Positions 1-9,600 of a stretch of 64,000 bases of DNA are shown here, in pieces; the stretch's first letter is position 1, and each line of letters opens with the position of its first letter. The translations under genes and the position numbers were made by a program. The DNA lies in NCBI GenBank assembly GCA_920105625.2, contig OV050030.1, positions 314,451,289 to 314,515,288 of the forward strand, read 5' to 3'. This DNA comes from Clusia tigrina (lineage: Eukaryota; Arthropoda; Insecta; Diptera; Clusiidae). Below the pieces are notes generated by a model that saw only the letters and a list, made by a program, of their open reading frames with translations, was not told the origin of the DNA and made no database searches.

Positions 1-591
1 AAAGCCATATATAAGATTCGGGGTCGATCAGAGGAAGGATACGCCTCCCTCCCATATAATGAACTTTGGGGACCCCACTTAAAGACAATTACCCTATCTA
101 TGCTTCTAGTGATGATATATGAAAACAAATTGGTAAAAGTATACACTGGGTCTGTACTAGCATTCCAAATATGGGCAGATTATTGCTACGCCCACAATTA
201 ACCAAAAATCATTACTAGGTTCCTATTCAAGATTTTTCAACGAAATTTCACAGGAAGGTTGCGGGTAGTAACATTAAACACTACACATAAAATTGGCGTG
301 ATATATAATAAAGATATAATACGCCCACTATTGACAGATTATTATAACTTTCGACCTACACTATATTTTTTGATGAAATTTTATATTAGTGGTTATATTG
401 ACACTAGAAAGCCATACACAAGAAATGGGGTCGATAATAATCAATTCAAGGTACCATGCCAAAAATTACCGTGAATATGCTCCTAATGATTATTTATGTA
501 GTAAACATCCCCATTGTTGAGCTAGCACGCACAAGAAAAGGTAAAGGGTATTTCGAAGTCGGTCTAACCCGACTTCAGATTTCTGTACTCG
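1..591. repeat. Right-hand part of dispersed 'CACGCCC' repeat (family RA)
   Basis: This stretch is closely similar to 49517-50075, including the same ending. It contains the phrase 'cgcccactattgac' typical of the family and ends with a short hairpin: GAAGTCGG at 555-562 pairs with CCGACTTC at 569-576 around a 6-nt loop. Just before the hairpin, 'aaaggtaaagggtat' is the reverse complement of the 'ataccctttaccttt' that starts other copies (38090, 55004), so the family has inverted-repeat-like ends. It has no coding capacity. I infer a non-autonomous DNA transposon or Helitron-like repeat; the class is not settled. Confidence 0.65.
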
Positions 592-836
592 TTTAATATT
601 TTGTTGTGTTTTCGATTTTACCGTACCACTTAAGTTTTTGTTATTGTAATTAATTGTATTTAAGGCCATAGCTGGCAAATAAAATCGTGAATTATAACCA
701 AGCTTACAACAAGTGAAGTTTATTTCATCCCTCATCAAGTTTTTCAAGTTCAAGTGCTTGAAGCAACTAACTCAATTTCCTATCTCCTACCCAGGTTAAA
801 GTGCCTGTATAGGAATCAAAGTTAGGAACAAAGCAA
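592..836. other. Unassigned AT-rich spacer
   Basis: I see no coding frame, RNA or clear transposon motif here. Short open frames on both strands have no recognisable domain. Confidence 0.5.
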
Positions 837-973
837 CTACATTTCAAAATTATCTCACTCTTCACTTTTAACCAAAAAATGCCCAGAACAGCTGTGTATA
901 TTTGCTGCACCAGCTTACACTAAACTAAATCGCAAGTGTTAGAGTCATCGAAGAAAGTTCAGAATAGAAAACC
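837..973 (+). repeat. 137-bp direct repeat, left copy
   Basis: This segment recurs at 2804-2940 in the same orientation and at the same length, with three substitutions that I can count. Both copies run from 'ctacatttcaaaatt' to 'gaaaacc', after which the sequences diverge completely. The copies flank a LINE fragment. They do not begin TG or end CA, so they are not obvious LTRs. A tandem duplication that captured the LINE fragment is one reading. Confidence 0.85.
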
Positions 974-2330
974 GGGGCGGCGTCAGCCAAGAAGTCCGTG
1001 TGCAGAGGCACACCTCAAGGTGCAGTTCTTTCACTCCTACTCTGGAATCTTGCGGTAAATCAGCTGTTTGTTCTACTGCAGAGGGAAGGTGCAAGGTGGT
1101 TCCGTATGCAGATGATTTTGCTATTAGTATCTCGGGAAAATACATATCTACTTGGAGGGACTTGATGCAACACATGTTAAACATTCTCTCTATATGGGCT
1201 TCTGACTGTGGGTTGGGGTTAATTCGACCAAGACTAAGCTGGTGCTCTTCACTAGGAAGTATAAAATTCCTCAATTTATCGATCCAAATCTAATGGGTGT
1301 AGATGTTAACCTTGTCGAGGCTAAATATCTGGGCGTGATCCTAGATAGGAAGCTGAACTGGAAGGCTAATATCAACGAACGTTTTAGGAAAGCTCAGTTA
1401 GCCCTGTACTCTTACAAAAGAGTAGGTAAAAAATGGGGGTTACAGCCTAAGGTAGCCTATTGGATACACACAGCGTTGGTACGACCAGTCCTTTTTTATA
1501 GGGTGCCTGGGAGGTGGTATATTCTCAGAAGATTTGTACACATCCTTTATTACGCCCAACCTAAAGAAGAAGCAGATATATGGACAAGATATCTGCATTC
1601 TATCTGTCAGGCAGGCAGCTTTCCGCTCCCTGACTTCGGCTATTATCACCTCAAAAGCCGTCAAGAGCTGCCGGAAATCTTTAGACGAGATAGCTATGCA
1701 GATCCGTATGCTTCTGTGCTGGGTTCCCGGTCACAGAGATATTCCAGGGAACTGCAAGGCGGATGAACTTGCCCGTGAGGGTACTACCATACCGATTGAA
1801 CCAGATATGTCGAACTTCGGTATTCCTATTGCCACATGTAAGCTCTTAGTCAATATAATATCCTTTAGCACAGCGGGCAGGCGCTAGTCTTATTTTTCAG
1901 GATGTAAAATAGCTAGACAAACCTGGCCAGAGATAAATGTCAAGCGCTCTAAGGACCTAGTGGCTCCAAATAGACAAAGCATAGGTTACATGATTAGCAT
2001 CCTAACGGGACACTGGACTCTAGGCACACACGGGTGTAGGCTGGGGATTGCATCTAACGACTTCTGCAGGAGTTGCATGGACGAGGAGGAGGAAGAGTCC
2101 ATTGCACACCTGTTGTGCACGTGTCCAGCGCTGTTCAGAAGGAGGCGCACTTTCCTAGGCGACTACTTTCTGGACTCTTTGGGAGATATCTCAAATAAAA
2201 AGATTAGCTCCATCAACTGCTTCATTAAAAGCTCCAAATGGCTGGAACTTTGATAGGGATCGGACCTGATGTCTCATGCGATATCACAAAGGGTCAATCT
2301 CTTTTTTAACGGCATAAAAGTGCATTACAT
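974..2330 (+). pseudogene. 5'-truncated LOA/I-like LINE: RT C-terminus, RNase H and CCHC tail
   Basis: Reading frames here spell the end of a non-LTR retrotransposon ORF2. At 985-1130 there is an RT palm block (RGTPQG, then YADD). At 1300-1490 the thumb follows (YLGVILDRKLNW, WIHTALVRPVLFY). At 1560-1790 there is a decayed RNase H, where LSDSQAA has become LSVRQAA but CWVPGH and GNCKADELARE remain. At 1960-2253 comes the C-terminal zinc-like tail (CRSC, HLLCTC). At least four frame changes are needed, and several hundred bases are missing between thumb and RNase H. The 5' end abuts the 137-bp repeat. The same family lies inverted at 28205-28960. It is inactive. Confidence 0.8.
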
Positions 2331-2803
2331 CCCTACAAGAATTTCAAATTTTAATAATTTTAAGGTACTGTGTTAAATTAAATTTAAAAATCTACAGCTT
2401 ACTTTTCATATGTAAAGCTCTATTTATCCCCTCCTATTATTTTGTTGTGATTAGTACAATTCTTAAGGGATCTGTAGAAACTCTGCCACTTTTTTTTCAA
2501 TTTATATTGAAGTTAAAGCCTTGATTCATCATTTCAGCTTGGATAATTTGCAAAATTTTTTACTTTGTTTTGACTTGGAAAATCTGGCCAAGCTTCGGTT
2601 TATACTCTTTATAACAGCTATAAGCAATCCAACCATGTAGCTATTCCCTCTGTATTGATCAATGTTATAAATATTTCAGTTTGTGAAACTATACCACTGG
2701 GATAGATTTAAGACATTAATTTTATTTTACACTCTTTTCTATCGCTTCAGCGGCTTTGGGTTGTCAACTATGAAGTTTTTTTTGGTGATAAAAACATAAA
2801 TTG
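2331..2803. other. Spacer with no gene
   Basis: AT-rich sequence after the LINE 3' end. I see no domain, repeat structure or RNA signal. Confidence 0.5.
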
Positions 2804-2940
2804 CTACATTTCAAAATTATCTCACTCTTCACTTTTAACCAAAAAATGCCCAGAACAGCTGTGTATATTTGCTGCACCAGTTTACACTAAACTAAATAGC
2901 AAGTATTAGAGTCATCGAAGAAAGTTCAGAATAGAAAACC
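2804..2940 (+). repeat. 137-bp direct repeat, right copy
   Basis: Partner of 837-973, lying 1,967 bp downstream in direct orientation with three mismatches. After 'gaaaacc' it continues into unrelated sequence. Confidence 0.85.
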
Positions 2941-3533
2941 AGGAGTTAGTGCAGTTTCCTGTCCTATCTATTCGAATACTTTGTTCTGAAGTAGTGTGCA
3001 CTAGTGCACTCAACGAATAGACCTAGTAAATTTTCGCCAAAATTGTAATAATTAAAATTTTTTGCACCATAAACACACAAAAGCTTTAATACAGTTGATA
3101 TATAGGTGACAGATATTTTGCTGAATAATAAATCTATATGCACAAATGTTACGGCGAGCAGGAGATGTACGACATTCTCGACACTATAAATAAGTACGAA
3201 AAGATAGTTGATCATGGACTTATATCCTTCTATTTGGGAATAGATATTCTGAAATATGAGATGAGTCATGATTCCTCACATAGGATACCGAAGCAATAAT
3301 CAAACGTTGGGAAATGACTAACAATAAACCAGTTGTAACTCCATGACCATTGTAACAATGTACAATAATTTACAGTTCATTTTATATCCAATTTATAAGT
3401 CCAAAATAAACAGGTGAATTTTCGATAAATATATCACTTCGGCTCTGGATAGTTTCCCTCGTCAAAGGATTCAATAAGCGGTACTCCTTTATTTCAGAAC
3501 ATTGGCGTACGAATATAAATTCAATAGATTTAA
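2941..3533. other. Spacer with no gene
   Basis: I find no protein domain or element boundary on either strand. A short minus-strand open frame at 2964-3269 has no recognisable family. Confidence 0.45.
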
Positions 3534-3995
3534 GCCCAATACACACTATTCGTGCCGGTCACGGTCAGTCAAGCATCGTCAAATATTCTTTAGTGGCTTT
3601 TAATAGGAAGTATTCACATTACCGGTCATTTACCAGTGACAGTCCAAGCAAGACCGCCGCGGTTTGCTAAAAAAGAATACTTGACCGAAGGCTGAACGGC
3701 AGTGTGGAATGCATCGCTTGCTTCTGGATTTCGTTCAGATGAAATTTTACGCGTTCTAGCGTAGGGATCGGCTTGATATGCCAGCATGTGTGTAAGTGTG
3801 GAATAAATACGATCGACGCCAACCACTTCGTTTAACTTTTATTTGTTTTTGTTTTCTCTCCTATTAACTCAACTTCGGGCATTTATTATGCTTCCTGTGC
3901 ATTGTACAGCATACGTACATTATTATTATTACTTCACATTGCGTTCCGTCTGAACGTAACTGGCATGTGACCGGCACGAATAGTGTGTATTGGGC
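3534..3995. mobile_element. MITE with 29-bp perfect terminal inverted repeats
   Basis: Positions 3534-3562 (starting GCCCAATACACACTATTCG) are the exact reverse complement of 3967-3995. The 462-bp element has no coding capacity. A related copy sharing the interior and right end lies at 32468-32811. I could not find a convincing target-site duplication: the left flank reads TTTAA and the right flank CTCAT. The superfamily is therefore open. Non-autonomous cut-and-paste transposon is the natural reading. Confidence 0.8.
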
Positions 3996-4049
3996 CTCAT
4001 CAGTCTTCCGTTTAATTGGGCATTAGCTTCTTCTGTGGCTACCTGCTCA

Positions 4050-4590
4050 TTTTACGCAAACTGGAGTTTTCATGCAGAAGTTTTTTGTATGGCCAAATTT
4101 TTGGCAATTTGAGCATTGCGCAATTCGTCTATTGTGATAAAGTGGTTCGAAACTGACCTTACAATACAGTAAGTGGGTAACAGAGTAACAGAGTCCTTGT
4201 TTTTTGCCTCAACTCTATAGATAACAACTGAAGTGGTTTTTTCGTATTTAGCTGCTGAATATTTCTGACAACTTCATGTCCTATGACTAACTTCATGTCC
4301 TATGACTAAGATTTCTCTTTTTGTATTCTGTGTTGATTGAGTAATGCATTCCCCGAAGGAAAACTTTGAAACCTCTTTCTTCTTTGGGTTTATATGTGTA
4401 CAACTCAGTTTTTCTCTCTTATAAAATTTTTTTTGAATGCAGTACAATGTATTGATTCAGCAGGCTGAATTTTGACTTCATTACCTGGTAAATCTCTGAG
4501 TTCATATTTGCAACTCGGGAGTACATTTAAAGATTCGATGAGAGGGTTTATGTTTTGAACATTTTGCACAAAAATTAGGGGAGGTTTCGG
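4050..4590 (-). pseudogene. Jockey-clade LINE ORF1 (gag-like) scrap
   Basis: The minus strand encodes a decayed ORF1 resembling the better copy at 63450-63997. The plus strand at 4093-4120 reads 'ggccaaatttttggcaattt', the complement of the zinc-knuckle coding sequence, and the order of similar stretches matches that copy (ELR, then a leucine-rich run, then the knuckle). The frame is broken many times. At 4269-4308 a 19-bp unit (acttcatgtcctatgacta) is duplicated in tandem. The fragment ends where the gypsy integrase scrap begins. Confidence 0.55.
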
Positions 4591-5167
4591 TGTCAAGTGA
4601 GAAAGAAGGAAAACGACCAGATTGGAATGAAATCTCGACCGAAAGTCCCGTAACTAAAGCATATGAGGCTCAATGGAATAGCTTAAAGTTGCAAGATGGA
4701 TGCCAATTCCGCCTATGGGAGAGCGAAGATGGAAAAACCACGAACATGATTGTGGTACCCAAGGCAAGAATAAGCGAAATTTTTAAGGAATACCATAGTG
4801 GGCCTAGCGGAGGACATTTGGGAATAACAAACACAGTCGAGAAAATTAAAACACGATTTTATTGGGATGCAAGCAATTATTAGTTGACTGGATCAGTGCT
4901 TGTGAAAAGTGTACGGATGCCAAGGGACCGGGCCGTCGCAGTCAGGGGAAAATGTATTCATACAACGTGGGAGTGTCATTTGAGCATATTGCAATGGACA
5001 TCGCAGGTCGATTTCCAGTGAGTGATTCCGGGAACGTCGTAATCGACTATTTTAGCAAATGGCCAGAAATATATCCCATTCCCATTCAAGACGCTAAGAC
5101 CTGTAACGACTCATTCTTACGCCTGGGTAAGCTTGCCGTATTGCCAGGAGTCGTTTACAGAAAATAA
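4590..5167 (+). pseudogene. Ty3/gypsy integrase fragment (zinc-binding domain and start of core)
   Basis: Two overlapping frames give a partial integrase. 4590-4883 carries the HHCC domain start (EYHSGPSGGHLG, RFYWD). After a frameshift near 4875, 4862-5167 carries CEKC and the beginning of the catalytic core, MDIAGRFPVSDSGN, with the first catalytic Asp, then DYFSKWPE. The second Asp and the Glu are absent because the element is cut off at about 5160. No LTR could be assigned to it. It lies opposite to the gypsy element at 11113-13299. Confidence 0.75.
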
Positions 5168-5282
5168 CTAAATAAATCACCTCTCTGCTTGCTCTTTTGG
5201 TTGGATTTAATAATTTATTCATTTTATTAAAATAAATGTTTGAATTTGGTTAATGTGCTAGACTACTCTACTAAATGCAATA

Positions 5283-5728
5283 ACTAAATCTCGGTACCCG
5301 TTGGTAATTCTGGGTATTAGTGGGCTACCGATTATAAAGCATATATTCAATGTATTCACAATGGTCTCGGTAAGCGTAGTACTGCTGGGTATTAGCGGAG
5401 TACCGATTATAAATCATATAATCCAATAATCCAGTAATCGTTTTTAATTCTGGGCATTAATGGAGTACCGATCATAAACCATATAATCTACTAATTCAGA
5501 ATGGTCTCAGTAAGCGGTTATACATTTGGGTATTAGTGTAGTACCAATTATAAACCATATAATCCAGTAAGCGTTTGTGGGCATTAGGGGAGTACCGATT
5601 ATATTCCATATAATCCACTCATTCAGAATGGTCTCAGTATACGGTTGTACTTCTGGCTATTAGTGGAGTACATATTATAAACCATATAATCCACTAATCC
5701 AAAATAGTGTCAGTACAGTTTCTTCGAA
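5283..5728. repeat. Six-unit degenerate tandem repeat (51-76 bp spacing)
   Basis: The core 'gtattagnggagtacc...ataaaccatataatcc' recurs six times. Cores start near 5312, 5387, 5452, 5528, 5579 and 5654, giving spacings of 75, 65, 76, 51 and 75 bp. Units differ by substitutions and by loss of a 'cagaatggtctcagtaagcgg' section. It adjoins the left LTR of the minus-strand gypsy element. Confidence 0.8.
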
Positions 5729-6347
5729 TACTGGAGTCAAAAAGGTTTGGTATGTCGATGTGTCTTCGTAGATGACTCGTCTAGAAAAGAGCTGTGCGTC
5801 GATGTGTCTTCGTTACTTGCTGGTCAGTAAAAGAGCTCTGTGTCGATGCGTCTTCGTCGATGGCTGGTGAAGAAAGAGCTGTGCGTTGATGTGTCTTCGT
5901 TGCTTGCTGGTCAGGAAAAGAGCTGTGCGTCGATGCGTTTCCGACGATTGCTGGTGAAGAAAGTGAGTGAGTCCCGCGGCTGCTGCTGCTTTTATATCCC
6001 AGCTTCAGTCGCAAGGCATCCAAGAAGTGTGTTCATTTAACTGCTTTCCGCTTCTTCCATATCCATCCTCTGTTGCTAAGGCCGTAGTGTTGTTGTTGCA
6101 CCAATTCGATTCAAACGCAACCGTCACTATCGCTGCAGCAATCGGCTTGTTGTCAAGCACGTGGCATTGTTGTTGTTATTGCCGATATCATTCGCGTCGA
6201 TCGTTCTGTCTTTGCATGTTGTTAGTGTGGCTTTATTAGGGGTGGATTTTGCCAATTGCTTATGATAGTGCAGTAAATTAAATTCTTCTGAAACAATCTA
6301 CGTCGTGAGGTCCGTGGCTTCGTTTGCTCATAGTACGTGGACTAATG
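5716..6347 (-). repeat. Left (3') LTR of minus-strand Ty3/gypsy element, outer part
   Basis: This stretch matches 13299-13655 over several blocks ('cttcgaatnctggagtc', 'ccgcttcttccatat', 'gcgtcgatcgttctgt', 'gtgaggtcc'), so the two are copies of one LTR. The left copy contains four units of a ~44-bp tandem repeat (about 5789-5965, 'gagctgtgcgtcgatg') that the right copy lacks. At 6347 it is interrupted by LOA-like LINE copy A and resumes at 10932. Open frames across the repeats are by-products. Confidence 0.65.
6338..6347 (+). other. Target-site duplication of LOA copy A, left
   Basis: TGGACTAATG occurs here and at 10922-10931 on the other side of the LINE poly(A) tail. Removing the LINE restores a continuous LTR sequence. 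Confidence 0.8.
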
Positions 6348-6551
6348 TCCGTGTGTGGATTTGCCTGTGGGGACGCGTCCCCAGGTGGCGGATAGGGGGA
6401 CCCTTGGTAGGCAAATGACATTACTTCTGAAATTCTTAGGAGGGGCGGGAGTTATGTCTGTCTGTCTATCACAATGATGGAAAAAAAATGGGTACCATCC
6501 GCGGACCAAACTGGCTAGGGAGGAGTCCCGAACAAAAACCACTGTCTGGCG

Positions 6552-7221
6552 ATGTACAACATACCAGGTGGAACCCACGCATGTGGCAATCCACCCGCTT
6601 CGGCGGCAGGGGCACGGATGCTGGAGGCCCCAACCATCGCTACAGTCTCTCGCTTTTATCAGCGAGAGCGCATTCTGGAGGAGACGGGGGTTGTTACCAC
6701 AATCTCTTCTCCTTCAGAGACGGAAGCGGCTTACTAGGCTCGTGCAGGAGAAATCCTCACGTGGCTCTGCCGGCCCTTCTGTGTCAACTCCCTCCAAAAG
6801 GCCCAGGTCGTCGGAAGTGACACCCACGGCAGCATCCGAGCCTGCGGAGGGATTGACCGCTCCGAAATCTCGCTCGCGAGGTAAGCGGCGGAAGATTGTT
6901 GCTGAAAACAACACACCCACCTGTCCTGCAGCTGTTACTGCTGGTGGTGCCACGACCCCAAAGGGTACGGGCGAAACCTCGGTGGCGGGGAAGAATGTTG
7001 CCGGTAAGCTGCACTCTGCCCAGCTCCTCGCACCCAGCAAAACCATCTGCCCGGCGAAATCTTTGCCAGTGGCGGGTGGTGAGCTGGACTTTCGCCCAAG
7101 CACTTCCAAAGGTGCAGCCAAGCCATCGTACAGCGAGAAGGCTACCGGCCCGCAACCAATGGCGGTGATTGGGAAGCTGGAGCCTGACCGTCGGCTGACT
7201 GATGCGGAGATAAAATGCTGA
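6552..7221 (+). pseudogene. LOA-like ORF1, internally deleted (copy A)
   Basis: ORF1 of LOA-type LINEs is a nucleic-acid-binding, gag-like protein. The N-terminal part (RFYQRERILEETGVV) reads to 6737. The frame then shifts where copy B has ~107 extra bases, and continues as a Ser/Thr/Lys-rich linker (SKRPRSSEVTPTAA, SRGKRRK) ending RRLTDAEIK at 7218. A deletion then removes the conserved C-terminal domain present in copy B at 55940-56386, and ORF2 starts within 30 bp. The protein cannot be functional. The frame choice follows agreement with copy B. Confidence 0.7.
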
Positions 7222-7245
7222 AAGGGTCATCCGAGTTATCGTCCT

Positions 7246-8010
7246 TTGGCGGTAATGCAGATTAACTTGCAGCATTCTAAAGCCGCTACTGTACTCCTAA
7301 GTAGACGACTCACCCTGCTGCACACATCACCCCACATAATAGCAGTACAAGAGCCCTGGGTCTTTAGGGGCCGCCTCTGTGGCCTTGGCTCGTTGAAAGG
7401 GGCCACGATATTATATGACAGAAACTCGATTAGACCTAGAGCCGATCTTATAATATCATCCCATCTCGCAGCGACCGGCCTTGATCTATTTTGTTGTCAG
7501 GATCTGGTTGCGGCAGAGATTAGTTTTAAGAGTATGCACGGATGGTCGAGGTTCGTGATTGCATCTGCTTACTTTCCTTACGATGCTTTGGAGGCGCCAC
7601 CACCTGGGAAGGTCGCTACTCTCGTAGGATTCTGTGAGCGGCACAATCTTGGTCTCGTTCTTTTTTGCGATGCTAATGCCCAGCATACGATCTGGGGCAG
7701 CAGCAAGTGCAATGAGCGGGGCTCTCGACTTTTCGAGCATATTGCCTCCTCCAGCCTGAACATCCACAATGTAGGCAAGCAGCCTACTTTTGTGACTACG
7801 AGAAGGCAGGAGGTAATTGACGTCACCCTGTCAAATCCAAGACTAGGATGGTCGATCAAGAACTGGTGGGTCCTCGCCGAAGACTCGTGCTCGGAGTTTC
7901 AGTGTGGCGAGCAGGCGCAGATGCCATTGCCCAAGAAAAACCCAAGAAAAACAGACTGGCCAAAGTTCAGGGATGCACTGCGTAGCAATTACGTGACGCC
8001 TCCTTCGTAA
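7246..8010 (+). pseudogene. LOA-like ORF2 N-terminus: AP-like endonuclease (copy A)
   Basis: This is the apurinic-type endonuclease that nicks the target to prime reverse transcription. Motifs in order: MQINLQHSKAAT near residue 3, AVQEPW near 35, SAYFPYDA near 107, and DANAQHTIWGS near 142. The final catalytic SDH block should follow EDSCS, but relative to copy B (SDHRYIEFQCGE) 15 bp are missing, leaving SEFQCGE. Asp and His are thus lost and the enzyme should be dead. The frame ends at 8010 after rearranged sequence. ATG 7246 directly follows the ORF1 remnant. Confidence 0.8.
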
Positions 8011-8029
8011 GGAGGAAAACATTGAGGCG

Positions 8030-9600
8030 GCTGTTGAACATCTCAACACTGCTTTAACAAATAGCTTCGAGCTAGCCGGTCCAACTAGACATCCTATTAG
8101 CCGGACTCCTGTTCCATGGTGGAATCGAGAGCTTCAGGTGCTGAGGCGTGAGTCTAGAAAACTCCTCAACCAGGCCCTCAAGACGAGTCTTGATGAGGAC
8201 TGGGAAGGATACCGACTTGTTCAGAGGGACTACAAGAAGCTAATTCTGGACTCGAAAAGGGCTTCTTTTAGAGATTTCTGCAGTGATATCGAATCCCTGA
8301 GTGACACGGCAAAACTGGTGAAAGTCCTGAAAAAGGACCAAACCGCTAAGCTGGGGTCGCTCAGGAAACCTGATGGCTCCTATACGGAGAGGCAAAGTGA
8401 GACACTCAGCTTGCTGTTGGAGTCACACTTTCCAGGAAATTAGGTAAGCATAGCCCGTCAACAACCACCTTTGGTCGGAACTGTTGTCAGGGCAGCTACA
8501 CCCTCTCGACTTGATTGGTATGTCGCCAGAACTGTGGCGAAAGAGGCTGATATTAGATTTGCTATCAAATCCTTTGACAGCTTCAAGTCGCCCGGACTGG
8601 ATGGCATATATCCGATTGTGTTGAAGGAAGGCATTGAGTTAGTGTTCGCAGCACTGAAGAAGATCGTCACTGTCTCGCGCTGGCCTTTGTACCACGCTCT
8701 TGGAGGATGGTGAGGGTTGCTTTCATTCCTAAAGTTGGAAGAGACGACTACACGAATCCCAAGAGCTTCAGACCTATTAGTATGACCTCGTTCATGCTGA
8801 AGAGTTTAGAACGGCTGGTGGAGCGTAGGGAGTCTCTGCAGACGCATCCACTCTCTCCATTTCAGCATGCCTATCAAAGCGGAAAATCCTGCAAGATGGC
8901 TCTGCAAAAGCTTGTTGGAAGGATAGAGCGAGCCATCGACAGGAAAGAATACGCAATAGGCATCTTTGTGGACATAGAGTAGTGCGTTTGACAATGCTAC
9001 TTTCGACAGTATGTGCGGCTCTGCTAGACGGCATGGCGTAGGCCGGGCTCTAGTAAATTGGATACGTTCAATGCTGGCCCAGAGAATCATAACGTTGCGG
9101 GCGGAGGAAGATTTGCTGGTGTCGTCTGGGGTTAATAGAGGCTGTCCCCAAGGTGGAGTACTGCCTCCATTGCTCTGGTACATGGTAATCGATCCCCTGC
9201 TTAACGCCATTAATGACTCGGGTGTCTACGCTCAGGCATATGCGGATGATGTTGGCTGTCTGCAGAAGGGTGCAGAGAACTCTGGATATGATTGACACTT
9301 GGTGCAGTGCGAATGGGCTATCGGCTAATCCTGTCAAGACTGGTATTGTCCTCTTTACCAGAAGGAGCAAGCTTGATGGACTTATTCTGCCTACACTAAA
9401 AGGAGTCACTATCCAGCTATCCAAGGAAGTCAAATATCTTGGAGTCATCCTTGATAACAAACTTCTTTGGAAAACACATGTCGAACGAAAGCACTGTCAG
9501 TTTTCTGGCAGTGTATGGGTATTTTTGGTAAGACATGGGGTCTTTCCCCTAGTAAGGTGCTATGGATCTATACAGCTATGGTAAGACCTATTATCACCTA
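8030..9600 (+). pseudogene. LOA-like ORF2 reverse transcriptase (copy A)
   Basis: The RT region lies in several frames: 8138-8443 (linker), a UAG stop at 8441-8443, then in the same frame 8471-8713 (KSPGLDGIYP), 8707-8982 (AFIPKVGR, SFRPISMTSFMLK, SGKSC, FVDIE), 9011-9295 (NRGCPQGGVLPPLLW, QAYADDVGC) and 9213-9600 (VKYLGVILDNKLLW). The catalytic YADD is intact. A 4-nt deletion near 8680 and other indels break the frame relative to copy B. The UAG at 8441 is present at the same place in copy B (57611). Confidence 0.8.

Noticed and set aside
3530..3995. piggyBac assignment of the MITE because TTAA-like sequence precedes the left end
   Set aside because: The right flank is CTCATC, with no TTAA, and the second copy reads TTTAA next to its end.
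4269..4308. Short 19-bp tandem duplication as a functional repeat
   Set aside because: A single local slippage event in a decayed ORF1; no wider significance is seen.
5283..5728. CRISPR-like array
   Set aside because: Units are degenerate, spacings vary and the spacers themselves repeat. The context is eukaryotic.
5781..6023. Minus-strand repeat protein (Ser/Thr/Gln repeats)
   Set aside because: The frame merely follows the 44-bp tandem repeat inside an LTR.
7486..7859. Minus-strand ORFs across the LOA endonuclease (both copies)
   Set aside because: Shadows of the plus-strand endonuclease frame; they show no domain.
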